Under the pieces are notes generated by a model that ran no database searches, was not told where the DNA came from, and saw only the letters and a list, made by a program, of their open reading frames with translations. 64,000 nucleotides of DNA from Saposhnikovia divaricata (taxonomy: Eukaryota; Streptophyta; Magnoliopsida; Apiales; Apiaceae): NCBI GenBank assembly GCA_036435485.1, contig JAZHRN010000137.1, positions 868,001-932,000 on the forward strand, read 5' to 3'. Positions 9,901-22,220 of this stretch are shown piece after piece. Position 1 is the stretch's first letter, and every line of letters begins with the position of its first letter. A program made the translations under genes and the position numbers.

Positions 9901-12660
9901 CTCTTCGATAAACCCAGCTTCTAAGAGCTTGTCCACTTCTTGCTTTATGGCCTCTTGCCTCTCAGGTGCAAAGTTCCTTTTCTTTTGCTGTACTATCTTC
10001 CGATTAGGATCGACATTCAACCTGTGAGTTATGAGTTGGGGATCAATCCCTGGCATATCAGCCGCTGTCCAAGCAAACACATCGCCATTCTCTTGCAAGA
10101 ATGCTATCAACTTGCCCTTCAGGGGTTCCTTCAAAGAGGCTCCTATATAAGTCACCTTCTCAGGGTCACCTAGCTCCAGAGGAATAGGTATTAAATCCTC
10201 TGCTGGCTTTCTTCGGTGTTCATCATCGCCACGAACATCCATGTCTTCGATCGGAAGTACCTGCCCCCCGATCCCATCAGCCCTTAGTGCGGATACGTAA
10301 CAACTTCTCGCCATCTTCTGATCACCCTTTTGTTCTCCAACACCATTCCGGGTTGGAAACTTAATCTTCATATGATATGTGGAGGCCACAGCCTTGAAAG
10401 CATGAAGTCCAGTCCTTCCTAGGATTGCATTATAAGTTGAGGATGCCTTAATCACAAGGAAATTCAGCATCTGAGTAGCTTCCTTAGGTTCCTGTCCAAT
10501 GGTCATGGGCAATTGAATAGTACCTTCGACCTTGGATTCAACTCCATTAAATCCGTAGATTGGCATGTTGGTGGGGGTCAACTGAGAATCGGTGTACCCC
10601 ATTTTCACAAACGCATCGTGAAACAAGATATCAACAGAAGCTCCATTGTCTATCAAGACTCGTTTCACCTCCGAGTTTCCAATTACAGGAGTTATGACCA
10701 ACGGGTCGTCATGGGGGAATTTCACCCCCTCAAGGTCTGAATCATCAAAACCAATCACTATCTCAGTCTTGGCACGCTTCGGGGCTTCTCCTACTATGTG
10801 CATCACTTCTCTAGCATAGGCTTTTCGGGAGTTCCGGGTAGTGCCAGCTGCTGTCGGTCCTCCCCAAATCATATTGATTACTGGCCCTCGGGGCTGTGTA
10901 TTACGATCACGATCACGATTGCCGTCTCTTTTGTCATTGTCTCTCCTGTCATAGTCCCTTCTTTGGGTTCCACGATCATCATTCTTCGTGAACCTGCCGA
11001 GCTTTCCTTTCCGGATCAAAAACTCAATCTCATCTTTCAGCTGTCTACAATCATCTGTATCATGACCCACATCACGGTGGTACCTACAGTATTGATCCTT
11101 GTTCCTTTTCGTGGGATCACCCCTAAGTGGCTTCGGCCATCGGAAGTCTTTATCCTTCTCAATATCTAGCAAGATCTGACTCCTAGGAGCGTTCAGCCTT
11201 GCATAATCAGAGAACCTTGGTCCCAAACCTTTCTTTGGTGGTGACTCGGAATCCTTGCTAGTCCGGGGATACTTGTCCCTAGCATCGTACTCTTGCTCTT
11301 GCTTTCGTTTCTTCGAATCATTAGAAACCTTGCCATTGCCTCTTGTGGCTTCCTTCTTCATGCTGTCCTCAGCCTTGATATATTTGTCGGCTCTCCGTTG
11401 GAGCTCGACCATATTTTCAGGAGGATGTTTTGCCAAAGACCTTTTGAAGAAGAGGTCAGTGGTTCCATGTTCCAGGGCTACCATGGCCACCTTATTTTCC
11501 AGATCAGTGATATTCAGCGTCTCCTTGGTGAACCGCTTGAGGTAATCTCTCAGATTCTCATTCTTCCCCTGCACCACATACATAAGGGATGCAGAACTTT
11601 TTTCATGAACTCTCCCACTAATGAACTGGCTGACAAAGGCTGCACTCAGTTCTTTGAATGAACCGATTGAGTTTGCAGGTAAGCGGCTGTACCACATTTG
11701 AGCCATGCCAGACAAGGTTTGAGGGAACGCCCTACACTTTAAGGCGTCGCTCGCAGGCTGCAACAGCAGTGCATTCGAGAACGTCCTAACATGGTTTGCG
11801 GGATCGCCCGTTCCATCATAGGCCTTGATTGTCGGCATCTTGAACTTCTTTGAGATGCGAGCATTCATCACCTCCTCCGTAAACGGGGGTGTGGGATCAT
11901 CAGGATCTCCAAGTGGCATCAGATCCTTAGGGTTGCTTCTGGGGGTCTCCGCCCTTGTTGATTTTTCAGTTGGGGCCTCGGCCCTCCTTTGCCTTCTTGA
12001 AGGCCTCTCCAAATTTATAATTGGAATCCTCTCCGCAGTTGGAGGTGGCTGAGCTTGATTCAATCTATCTTGTTCTCTTGCAATATCATCCTTCAATTTT
12101 AAGATCTCTGCCTCATAAGCCTTGATTTTCTCAGCAGTTGTCAAGGGGAGTCCATCAGGGATTCTTCGTGTCCTTCTTTGAGGTTCTTTACTGGCACGTC
12201 ACCTCCTCGGGGCTTCATCTCGATCATCATCCTCAGATAACGAATCATCAGTATAGAGGCCAGAATAATCATCATATTCTCGATCCCGGATCTGTAAGGC
12301 GTGACCGATTGGTCCAGGTTCCCTTCGTCGAGGGGGATAATTAGGCAACCCATACATAGGGTTGGTGTTCAATGGGAGATCCGTAGTATGGATCTGTACC
12401 CCCGTGCGATCAACGTTACCAAGAGGAGAAACCACCATCTGGAGAGGGTTGGTTTCTTGGCTTTGATGGACAATCACAGAGTGGGTCCCCTCTACTTGGG
12501 GAGTCGTCCCTGGGGGCTGAGTGGGCAGAGGTTGAATGACCGCCCCTGTTGATGGGAGTATTTGTCCTTCTTCAGTGACGATAAGCGGATCAGAAGTGGC
12601 TAGTGGAGCAGGGTTAAGAGGCACGGCCTCAGTTGATGTTGTTCTTCGTGTTTGAACCAT
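6943..12660 (-). pseudogene. gag-pol polyprotein of the Retand-like element, two in-frame stops
   Basis: One continuous minus-strand frame starts at ATG 12660, only 33 bp from the 5' LTR, and ends at 6943. It is broken by TGA at 12199-12201 and TAG at 7858-7860; no frameshift occurs. Order of domains: gag N-terminus (MVQTRR…), retrotransposon gag core (WYSRLPANSIGSF), gag knuckle-like segment (YCRYHRDVGHDTDDC), aspartic protease (VLIDNGASVDILF), RT with YVDD (about 9520-9540), RT-linked RNase H, archaeal-type RNase H (YFDGASKTKSSGAG, ending about 8270), integrase zinc finger HHCC (ends at the TAG), integrase core with D,D,E (WGMDILG; TDNGTQF; GQAEVANR) and C-terminal domain. The two stops could each arise from one C-to-T change (CGA to TGA, CAG to TAG). 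Such elements copy RNA to DNA and integrate it; this copy probably cannot act alone unless stops are read through. Confidence 0.92.
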
Positions 12661-12675
12661 GGTTGATGTTGTCTT

Positions 12676-12693
12676 CCCACAGACGGTGCCAAA
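12676..12693 (-). other. primer binding site of the Retand-like element
   Basis: Just downstream of the 5' LTR the minus strand reads TTTGGCACCGTCTGTGG. It starts TGG one to two bases after the LTR, as a tRNA primer site should. I did not assign the tRNA. Confidence 0.65.
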
Positions 12694-13185
12694 TGTTGTG
12701 GATCTAAAACTCGATTACGATTTGTAATTATTGCTAGGGTGGTTGAGCTTCGTGCTTTAATGGCTGTTTCTGCGTTCGAGACTGTAATCGGTCCTCACAG
12801 AGTGCCTACGTATCTCGTATTGAGAATCAAGCCAACGTAGTTCTGAGAATGAGGGGTCAGGCCCTTTATATAGGATGAGAAGCCTTAGAATTATGGTAGG
12901 ATTTGGAGACTTGGTGGGCAAGTCTTTGAGGAAGGTTCTAGATCTATTCCTTGTAGGAATCAGTTTCCATATTGAATTGTGTATCTTGGAGGCTAAGTCA
13001 GGCAAGAGTAATATCCTTGTTTGACTCTTATTTGCTGAGCTGTTTATTACCCCTAATATTAATTACGAAATTAATACTATAATTGGGGTTTTGGGCCCAG
13101 CTGGTTGGCCCCACGTTTGGACCATTCTTGGCCTAATTAATGCCACATTAAATGTATTTTTAGGGCTTATTTTCAGCCCATATCA
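12694..13185 (-). repeat. 5' LTR of the Retand-like element
   Basis: 492 bp, same ends as the left LTR and followed by the target duplication ACTTT at 13186-13190. On the minus strand a TATATAAAG box at about 12864-12872 is the likely promoter for gag-pol transcription. Confidence 0.95.
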
Positions 13186-13190
13186 ACTTT

Positions 13191-14040
13191 GTATTATGAT
13201 TATATTCTAACTATGAAGAATATCTTCTAGATAATAACATTGTTGTTGAGGATATACCAGCTTTAGAAACGGGGTTGGGGGCCTAATTCTCATAAATTAT
13301 GTATGAATTGTTAACCTGAAGGCTGCATTATGGTGACAATTACATATTGACAAAGATGGCTACACTTCGTTTTAAATTTTACCTCTACTTCACATTGATT
13401 CCTGTGATATATTAGTCTATTTGGCAAAACATGATTAGCCTAATCTTGAAAGAATTTCTGATTCCATCATGCTCAGACACAATATTGAAACAAAAACACT
13501 AAAAGGACAGAGCCCTGAGCTCTGCCAATGATCCGGGGGTGCTACACCAAATCCTCGTGGTTAATTCTTGCTGCAATTGATTTTAAGACCTGTAACTTTA
13601 CAAAACCTCATTCCCAGAGGATATTATCACATTAACTGTAACAACTAGGGTGGAATTTTAAGTCACTCAAACTATTATATCCCCAGTCTGGATAAATATT
13701 TGATAGCAATTATTGCAGAGACCCTACCTTGTACAATTGACCATTCTTCTTTTTCCACAAGTTCCTGGAAAAGATCCATCTAAGACCAGGTTGAACACCA
13801 TACGATTCATCATAGTACACCCCCTTTTGTTTTCAGGATCCAACTAATTTTTCTTCCTGTTATTCTTACTTATCAGAAGAATAGAAAAAATTAAATCACA
13901 AAAAACATAAAATCATCAAAACAAATCTTGAGATAAAACTTAATCTATAATTAAAAGACACATTATTATATCACTCAGAACTCATATATAGATGACTAAT
14001 AGCTAAAAGAAAGCACAAAGAACTTAACACTTTGTTCACC
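13191..14040. other. flank right of the Retand-like element, no gene recognised
   Basis: AT-rich unique sequence. I see no reading frame, RNA gene or repeat that I can support here. Confidence 0.5.
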
Positions 14041-14064
14041 TTAAAATTTAATCTTAAAATATTT

Positions 14065-15340
14065 CTAAATATAATTCTCAACATGATGTGGAATGTCTTC
14101 CATCCATGACGATTCGTCATCTAAATGAAGGGCCTGTTTAGCTAAATTATTCTCCACGACATTAAACTTACGTCTCACATGATGTACAGATGCCTCAGGA
14201 AAATTTGATAATAACATTCTAATATCTGAGAGAAGGATACCCATTTCATTTTGGTATTCAGCTTTGTTTTTTAGAGCTTGGATCAGCGACAAGGAATCAC
14301 TTAAAATCCTTAAGATAGGTAGGCCAATGGTTTGTGTCCAGCGTAAACCCACTAACAGTGCTAGCGCTTCTGCATGGAAAACTGATAGGGTACCATCTAG
14401 CGGTTTTGATAGAACCGCCTGTACCTTTTTATCTGCTGCGAAAATTACAGCACCTAAGCCAACCTTCTGTGCAGGGTTAGAGATTGCTGCATTTACAAAT
14501 AGTTCTAGATCATGGATTTGTAATTCATCTCGACCTTTTTGATTTGATTCCCCTCTATGTTGTATTCCATCTTTCCGATCATATACATTTTTAACTTCCT
14601 CATAATATGAAGCAGTCCACAATCTTATTTGTTGAGGAGCTCTATGTTGTTTCCCATGTGTTCTCTTGTTCCCTTCAGTCCATATACTCCACGCTATAAT
14701 CAACATCTTCGCAAAATCTTCCTTTTCCAAAAGATCAATAGCATATAACAACACACCATTAAAACTGATCTCTTCTTTATGTCCCAAAAAAAAAAGGATA
14801 CTCCTATATTCTCCAAACTTCCTGTGCAAAAGGACACCAAAAAATTGCATGAGCATTAGTATCCTCACTATATCCACACAAAGGGCAGTTGCTATTGCTG
14901 GATACATTTCTTTGCCATAAACCTTTAGTTGTTGGCAAGATTTCATGATAACCTCTCCATCCAAAAAGTAGGATCTTCCGTGGGATCTTAATTGCCCAGG
15001 ATACTTTCCACCAATCTGCTAACACATCAGATGACGATGATGGCCTGGATTAATCTACATTTACAGCTAGCTTGTATCCACTTTTGACAGAATAGATCCC
15101 GTTCCTACTATAGTGCCAGAACCATGAATCAGCATGATTAAAAGGACTTAGTAGGATCATTAGAATAAGATGGGCATCCGGATTAAGATAATTCTGTTGA
15201 ATCAGATCAATATTCCACTTTCCTGATGGCTGGATGAATTCAAATATTTTCATATTATCATGTAATCCTTGGGTTATTGGTAGAAATGATGGTGGCCTTG
15301 GAATCCAAGGATCTCCAAATGCCATTGTATTTTATCCAAA
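14065..15340 (-). pseudogene. 5'-truncated LINE end: zf-RVT plus RNase H, decayed
   Basis: Minus-strand pieces match the C-terminal third of plant L1-type ORF2. The first piece (15325-15050) has FGDPWIPRP and WFWHYSRNGIYSVKSGY. The second (from 15049 to about 14804) has the reverse-transcriptase zinc-binding motif (IPRKILLFGWR…CPLCGYSEDTNAHAIFWC). The third (about 14800-14065) has a plant-type RNase H with HAEALALLVGLRW and SDSLSLIQALKN. A TAA at about 15050 lies in frame between the first two. A run of ten A on the plus strand near 14785 coincides with the frameshift to the third. There is no endonuclease or RT, and no clear poly(A) tail or target duplication. Old, inactive. Confidence 0.75.
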
Positions 15341-15462
15341 AATCTTGTCTAATATTTGATTAATGCTTGAAATATTGATTTTAAAATTTATATAGTGACA
15401 ATTGACATGTAAATATATAATTATTTTGTAAAAATAAATGAAAAAAAAATTAGAATATCAGG

Positions 15463-15663
15463 TTCTCTCTGAGAGTTGAACCGTTACTCTATGTATGAAT
15501 TCGTCGAATTGTACGTTGGCGTTGCACTCCTTTAACTCAAATCTTATTGGGTGAGTCTTAGCCTTCTTTTCCTATTATGTTGTAGCAAAGAGTCGTGATG
15601 GTAAGTTTCGCATTGTCAGTAATGATGAGCGAGAGCAAACCCTGAACTAGTTACGTACTTACT
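15463..15663 (+). pseudogene. FtsH7/9-like pseudogene, fragment A (AAA+ core)
   Basis: Plus-strand readings include EFVELYVGV and AKSRDGKFRIVSNDEREQTLN, which I recognise as the AAA+ ATPase core of plant chloroplast FtsH7/9-type proteases between the Walker A region and second region of homology. In the second reading the frame then meets TAG (15648-15650) where the family has Gln. GTAAG at 15664 is the likely former splice donor. The intervening part (GASRVRD… to …AVA) is largely lost. FtsH proteins are membrane-anchored ATP-dependent zinc proteases; this copy is dead. Confidence 0.75.
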
Positions 15664-15726
15664 GTAAGATTTTCATTTGTTTAGCATTCGAAACAATGTG
15701 GACTGTATGTATATATTTCATGTGTA

Positions 15727-15910
15727 CATGTTTCCAAGAAGGAGCTTCCATTCGTAGAGGATGTTGATCTAGTTAATATATATAGCTTCTATGACAACTG
15801 GTTTCACTGGGTAAATATACATATTGGTTTAATGGGATGCTTCCAAATTATTATTTGTTGACACTTTAGAAGTGATTTGTGGACTTTGAATTCTTTGCAG
15901 GGCAGACCTT
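15727..15910 (+). pseudogene. FtsH7/9-like pseudogene, fragment B
   Basis: The plus strand encodes HVSKKELPFVEDVDL, then after a 4-bp TATA insertion IASMTTGFTG, ending at a GT donor at 15811. An 89-bp intron-like gap ends TTTGCAG at 15900. It is followed by GGCAGACCTT, the first bases of the next exon (…GADL), before the sequence changes to a polypyrimidine/polypurine palindrome and the copia element. Order and splice sites agree with an FtsH7/9 gene that was once spliced, so it is not a processed copy. Confidence 0.75.
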
Positions 15911-15966
15911 TTCTTTTTTTCTCTACGGAAAAAAAGAAAAGAAAAGGTTAATATGTATGTGAGAAG

Positions 15967-16280
15967 TGTTGAAAACAATCTGTATATTTGCAGTAGAAAC
16001 AAGAGAGAATGTATTCGTGTCTAAGTCTTGGTTTTATTCATAAAGAAACTGATTACATATATAGGAGAACAGAAAACGTGTAAACACCTAAAAACTAGGA
16101 ATGGGAAACAAGTGATTATCAATCACAACTCATAATAGAACAAAACCAAATTAAATTTATAAAATCACTCCACACTGCTGTTGTCTTTTTCAACCAGCTG
16201 ATCACAAGATTTGCAGAGCTTTATTTCGCACCAATTTACCAAGAATAGACAACAACCAAATTTAGTTTAATTATCCAACA
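15967..16280 (-). repeat. 3' LTR of the copia element
   Basis: Matches the right LTR from CTGTATATTTGCAG to AATTATCCAACA. The outer end carries nine extra bases (GAAAACAAT) after TGTT. The adjacent minus-strand AAGGGGAGATT at 16281-16291 is a typical polypurine tract. Confidence 0.85.
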
Positions 16281-16414
16281 AATCTCCCCTTAATCGAAGT
16301 TTGATTGAACTGCAGTCTTCACACCCAATAGTTTCCTCATCTTCTCAAATTTAGCAGTGGTAAGAGCCTTTGTAAGAAAGTCTGCTCGTTGTTCATCTGT
16401 GCTCACGTGCTTAA

Positions 16415-17129
16415 CTATAATCTCACCCTTCGCAACACATTCTCGTATGAAGTGATAACGGATGTCAATGTGTTTACTTCTACCATGAATTCCGCCTCAC
16501 AGGAAGAAAGAGCAACGCACCTCTGTTTTTGAGATACCCAAGTTACCAAACTCTCATTTAAATAGAAAGCCATACCTCCAGTGCTCTTTCGGTCATCAAC
16601 GTGCCCAGCCAAATCGCTATCCGAGTATCCTGTTAATATGTTATTTTGATTATCCCTTGTGTAAATCAAACCAAGATCGATTGTCCCTTTCACATATCTG
16701 AGAATGCGTTTTGCTACATTCTGATGCAACAGCTTAGGTTGTTCCATAAACCTGCTGACAATGCCAACGGAGTAGGCCAGGTCTGGTCTTGTGTGAACAA
16801 GATATCGTAATCCCCCAATGATGCTTTTAAACTTTGTAGCATCAACTGGTACACCCCTCTCATCTTTGTGCAACACCTCATTGGGATCCATAGGATACTT
16901 CGTAGAATTACAGTCACTCATACCCGCCTTCTCAAGGATCTTTTTTGCATATCCGGATTGTTTTAGCTGAATGTATCCCTTTCCTTGCTCAACCTCGATG
17001 CCCAAATAGTATGATAACTTGCCCAAATCACTCATATCAAATTTACTGGCCATTTGCTCCTTAAATTCTTTAATGATACGCATACTCATACCGGTTATTA
17101 GCAGGTCATCTACGTACACCCCGACTATC
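16415..17129 (-). pseudogene. copia reverse transcriptase C-terminus and RNase H
   Basis: The minus frame begins at the RT active site (MYVDDLLITG) and runs through KILEKAGMSDCNSTKYPM, GGLRYLVHTRPDLAYSVGIVSR and the RNase H core (SDSDLAGHVDDRKSTGG, CVALSSCEAEF). It is the 3' half of the copia pol. The 5' half lies beyond the solo LTR at 18655-18834 and beyond the Tekay-type element. The last 20 codons look altered. Confidence 0.88.
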
Positions 17130-17134
17130 AGAAC

Positions 17135-18649
17135 TGATAGGTTTCGGGGAGCAACAAGCGCAACGAAAAGCGATAATAAACAATAAAATCCGAAACCTAA
17201 CCCTAGAATCCGTGTATAAGTTTTGATTGATTATGGAGAACAGAATCTGTACCTTAAGAAGCTTTACGATTCGGTTGTCAGATGGAGATCCTAGCTTGAT
17301 GAACACCACGTATCCCGTATGCAACGATCTACGCTCTATCAGTATCCACGCAGAAGCTCGAACAGAGGATGCAGTGTACTAGCACAATACTTCGTTTTCT
17401 CTCTCTCTTTTCTCTCTACCTCTCTAGCAGCTAGGGTTTTGTATAAAAACGTCTAACCCTCTCCAAGCCACAAAGAGATATTATATAGGAGAGTCCAAAA
17501 ACGAATTCAGCCCTAATCCTAATTAGAGCCCATCTTAATTCAGATTTTCTAATCATTATCTAACTAAGACTTTCTCAATTAAATAATAACTGCACTTCTG
17601 AATTAATAATTCGAATTTCCATTTATTACATTAATTAAGTCATACTTAAATTAATAATAAATAATTCGAATTCTATCATTTAATTTAAATCCGAATTCAA
17701 ATTAAATAATCCTCCGAGCATTCTTTGTGTGTGACCCGATAGGTTATTATTACGTTGGCAACGATTTTAAAATCCCAATTAAAATCGTAAACAAAGAGCA
17801 GCATCTAGTAACACATCATTGCTACCCAAGTAATAATAATTAAATCAGTGAATCGATTTCTCCTTTCGTGAACAATGTTCTATGTAATATAATCCTTTAA
17901 CCATGATATTATAGATTAAACTGGAGGCATGGAATGTGTCATCCTCGTCATAATTTAATCTTTATTTTCTTGATCGATGAGTAGACTATTCAAACAAATC
18001 ACTATTTGAGCACGGCCATGCATTTCATAGTCTCACTCAAACAAGAGGCCAATAATATCACTCCTATATATTTATATATATTAAGGAGGGTTAAATTCCA
18101 TCTAGATCATTCACATTTCTCATACGATTCATAATATACCCAAGACCACCTTTATCATTACCCGATTAAAGATAACTTTTGATAGAATCAAAATATATTA
18201 ATTCTCATATAGAAATGTAATGACTTCAGGTCTAAGGATCATTACATCATTATCACATTGAGATTCATAATGACACATTTATTCATTCCATGTCAAATCT
18301 CATAGTGGGTATATCCAGTACATCGTACTCATACATGTACCTATGCATTAACTTTAGTATCATCATACTTATGATCAATGAGAAGTGATCATTAGTCAAT
18401 CAACATACTAGTCTCGATGTATTATTATTGTCCCAATAACAATAATACTTGACTAGGGATATTTAAGATTATTATACTGTATATTATCTCATAGTTATAT
18501 AGTTTGTATCAATAATCTAGGAACATTTATTATACTAACAATTATATCGCAGTAAATACTAAGCATAATAAAACATCAATATAATCAAAAGTCAATGACG
18601 AAGTTTAAATAAACTGAAATGTATTGCCTCTAGGGCACCTACACTAACA
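17135..18649 (-). mobile_element. solo LTR, 1515 bp, TSD AGAAC
   Basis: The insertion is flanked by AGAAC at 17130-17134 and 18650-18654. On the minus strand it begins TGTTAGTGTAGGTGCCC and ends CCGAAACCTATCA. A TATATAAT box on the minus strand near 17480 splits it into a U3 of about 1.15 kb and an R-U5 of about 0.35 kb, as for one LTR. No second LTR, PBS, PPT or coding sequence is present, so it is what remains after LTR-LTR recombination. It interrupts the copia RT three to four codons before YVDD. Confidence 0.85.
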
Positions 18650-18654
18650 AGAAC

Positions 18655-18834
18655 ATCATCTCCCATCTTCTTGGTGTACAAAGCTTGATCATAAGGACAC
18701 CTGACAAACCCAATATCCACGAGACATTTATTCAGCTTCGAGTACCACGCCCGTGGTGCTTCTTTAAGACCGTATAGAGCCTTCAAGAGTTTATACACAA
18801 GATGTTCTTTCCCACGTTTAACAAAACCTTCTGG
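18655..18834 (-). pseudogene. copia RT middle segment between two insertions
   Basis: Minus-strand coding for the RT motif LLKALYGLKEAPRAWYSKLN and YDQALYTKKMGDDVL, continuing the piece at 29148-29402 across the Tekay-type element and into 17129 across the solo LTR. The residues that follow GDDVLV in the open frame come from the solo LTR. Confidence 0.88.
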
Positions 18835-18839
18835 CTGGG

Positions 18840-21800
18840 TGTAATAACCCTAACTTTAGAAAGGCTACAGTGCCCAAATGAATAGTGATCTTGAGGAATC
18901 CATGGAAATGGTGTGTAGGTACTCTATATTAGGGATGGAAAATGAGTAAACAGAAACCATATTAGTGTTGTACCTTAAAAATAAGTGACTCAAAATGACG
19001 ATGGATTTTAGAAATTCCTGAATTTTGATTTTTAAGATTTTGAGCTCGAATGAACTTCTATATCTTGGATATTAAGGAGTATAGAAATATTAAAGGAATT
19101 ATATATTGAGGGATTAGTAAATTTAGATTAAACCAAGGGATTATTAAGTTAAGAGAATAATAAAGGAAATTGGATTCGTAAATGATTTCGAAAACCACTG
19201 AGATAATGAGGTATACTCGAAACGAACCACAATTAGACGAGTATGGAAACCAAGCAACCAAGATTTAGTAATTTAACAAGGATGCATACCACATTATTAT
19301 TATCCAAGATTATTAGCATAATACTTAGAAAAACAAGAAAAGAGAATTATTAGGTCATCAAGATGACATCACTTTCCATTAAGTGTTTTTAAGGGTAAAT
19401 TAGTACTTTTGCTTGGCTTAAATCACAAATATCTTTCAAGGCTTCCAAGGTAATCTAGAATACACAAGATTAAGCTAGATAATTATCAAAGAAACACAAA
19501 AATCTCTTCCCACCTCCTCCATTACTACAATCGGCCATTTAGGAAAAAAAGAAGAAAATAAAAACAAAAATCTTAGCTAGCATCAAGATAAAATCAAGAG
19601 GAAATTCATGGGGCTTCTTGGAGGTTAGGCAGGATCATTTACAAAGTTTCAAGGCCAACCATCATCATTTAGCAAGGTAATAAAATCATGGAAGTTGTTA
19701 GAAAAGATGATGAATAGTGTTTTCAAGTGTTAACTTTGTTTTAATGGTTTCTTTTAGTGATTCAAGCTAGTATAAGGTTGATTAAGGATATATCAAGGAT
19801 TGTTAAGGGTTATCAAAGCTTCAAGAAGGTATAATCATGCTTGCTCTTTTATATTTATGGTGGATATTGTTTGGTTTAGTGATTAAGTAGTGTAAATGTT
19901 AAGATTATGATGATCCATGTGTTGATAAGTGATTAAAGTTGAATATGAAAGTGTTTGGGATTGTAACCATGGCTGGTAATGCAGACCACATGGTGTAGGT
20001 GAAGATTATTGTGTTTGATAATTGATTTGGAGGAGTTGGATTTATGGAAAGTACGAAATTATAGCCGTTATAATGCCCGATTTTCGTTAGGATGTAAGTT
20101 GCCTGTTTTGGACCCCCTGCATCCGTACGGTACCCTACTGTCCAGGTTCCTAATTAACTATGAAATGATAGAGCTTAGTTCATAGATCGTTTTGATATAA
20201 GGTGCGTTAAAATCTGATGAACGATTTAGGAGAAAAGTCAGTTTTAGTGAAAGCGGTTCAGAAACCGAGAAACCGTAAATGTATCAAACTTGAGGTTACA
20301 ATTACCATACTTTAACATTGTTAAAAGTCACGAAATTTTGGGATATGGTAGTAGTATGGTCAAAGAACTATTTCCAGTTGACCTTACATTAAAATTCGAA
20401 ATTTAAAAATTATAAGAAATTCTGCAGTCGAGTGTGGTCGTTAAGGGAAATGGTGAAAACCCCTGAAACTTCGATTTAAGTTATAAATGGTTAAGTTCTT
20501 GAACCTTTGGGGTAAGAGGAATACGTTAAACATATATTAAAGTTTCAAAAGGTAATGTTATACAAGAGTGTAGTAAGAGATGTGGTTCTAACGACGGTCC
20601 TTTTGTGTTTATAGAAACTCCGGAAGAGGGACGAGCCATACCGTCAGGATATCGAAACCGAGGCAAGATTTCTCCTATCCCTATTTGTAAAACTACTTAT
20701 CTTCACAAAGAAACTTGATTTCATGGAATATATATGTGATGCTATTATTACTATATTGTGAAGAAATTGTCTTCCTTGAGTATTGATATTGAAAAGAAGA
20801 GTATGCGAAGATGTATATGAATAAGACTATGAGTACGAAAATGTATATGAATATGAATAAGAGTATGAGATGGATATGTATAGAGATGATTATGCATGAA
20901 TTGAACATGCCTTATGATTAAGAGAATAAGAGAGAATGGTATCAGTTGTTATCGAGGGTTATATGGTTATAATATTATATTAAAAATGTTCTTATTGAGT
21001 ATCAGTGGTTTAATAAACATTATTTGATTATCATGCATTACTCTTAAAATAGATGGAATATTTTACGAATATAAAAGTATATTTGATTTCTGAATTTGAA
21101 AGAGAGGTCTGAATCATAATCAAAGCATTATGATATATATTTTATAGAAGTAATGTGCGAGAATGGAAATGATATGAGAGAATGATATGTGGAAATGAAA
21201 GTGAGAAAATGGAAATGTGGAATGATATTTTAAAAAGAGAATAATGATGTGATAAAGAGGGGGATTGCAACAGACTTGCGTAAGTGGCTGTGTTAGGGCT
21301 GTGTGCGACACAGTCCAGCATTTATTATTTTTATTACGGCACGAAGATGCCAAGGGAGGATGTTAGCAGGTGGCCTTCCTCCAGGGATGATCTTCATTCC
21401 TTCTACCGGTAGTAAAAAGAGAGCAGGTACGATTAGGCGACTGATCATCATCCTAACGTATCAGGCGACAGCAGATATCCCCAATGTTTTTGAAAAGAAA
21501 GTGTAGACAATGGTTTTCAGATTTCTATACTGAAGACAGAATAATGATATGAGATGATGGTATTATGGTTGCAGATGAAGAAAAACTGATATTATATTAA
21601 TTTAGATTTCTTTCTTATAATAGTGAGTGGATGATGTATTACTAAATAAGAGCTTTACTCTTCCTTAAGGATTTTAATTGTTTCCTGCTATTACATATGC
21701 ATATACATATATGTATACTTGTTCACATTTTAAATTTTAGTTACAGTATGATCTTGCTGAGCTATTATAGCTCACTCTTGCTACTTATGTATATAGCAGC

Positions 21801-22218
21801 TAGGTCCCATGCCGATACTACGTACCACACCCCGCAAGAGGGTAAGGGAAAGGCGACCTTTTGAGCGAGTGCTAGCGACCATCCCCGAGGTAGTGACAAG
21901 CGAAGGGGCTTAGTATACTTATGTAAATTAAGTGTGTAAGTTGTAATAAACTTTAGTTGTTGAAGTGCTTCCTGTAGAAGCTTTGTTCAACAATGTACTT
22001 AGTAAATTTTGGGCTTGTAATAACTGTTAACTTTAAAACTTTTAAATATTGTGGTTGTTGTTCTATGAGCATATGACTGGTGTGTGTGTGTATTAGTGTG
22101 GGGTCAACTGCTTATTTATTTATTTATTTATAAAAAAAGGACTACAGAGATATTGATATTGATCGGAAATTGGACCGTGATGACCTGGATCCTTGACCCC
22201 GGATCTAGGGGCGTCACA
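18840..22218 (+). repeat. 5' LTR of the Tekay-type element
   Basis: 3379 bp, from TGTAATAACCCTAAC to GGGGCGTCACA. AT-rich through most of its length, with a short GC-rich part near 21790-21900. Small reading frames inside it recur in the other LTR and look non-coding. Confidence 0.93.
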
Positions 22219-22220
22219 GA

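Larger units (their letters stand above)
1562..13185 (-). mobile_element. Ty3/gypsy Tat-lineage (Retand-like) LTR retrotransposon, near complete
   Basis: An 11.6 kb element is bounded by two 492-bp LTRs that begin TG and end CA and by the 5-bp target duplication ACTTT (1557-1561 and 13186-13190). It is transcribed leftward: 5' LTR 12694-13185, PBS, gag-pol 12660-6943, then an antisense ORF (plus strand 4390-6530), tandem repeats 2160-3790, PPT and 3' LTR. A second, archaeal-type RNase H after the RT-linked RNase H marks the Tat lineage. A plus-strand antisense ORF with a putative gypsy-type transposon (Transposase_28) domain, plus an internal tandem-repeat block, matches the Retand group. The LTRs differ at about five sites of 492 by eye, so the insertion is fairly recent. 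It is disabled by two in-frame stops in gag-pol. Confidence 0.93.

Noticed and set aside
8459..11661. Plus-strand frames opposite gag-pol
   Set aside because: Shadows of the long minus-strand polyprotein; no promoter or domain.
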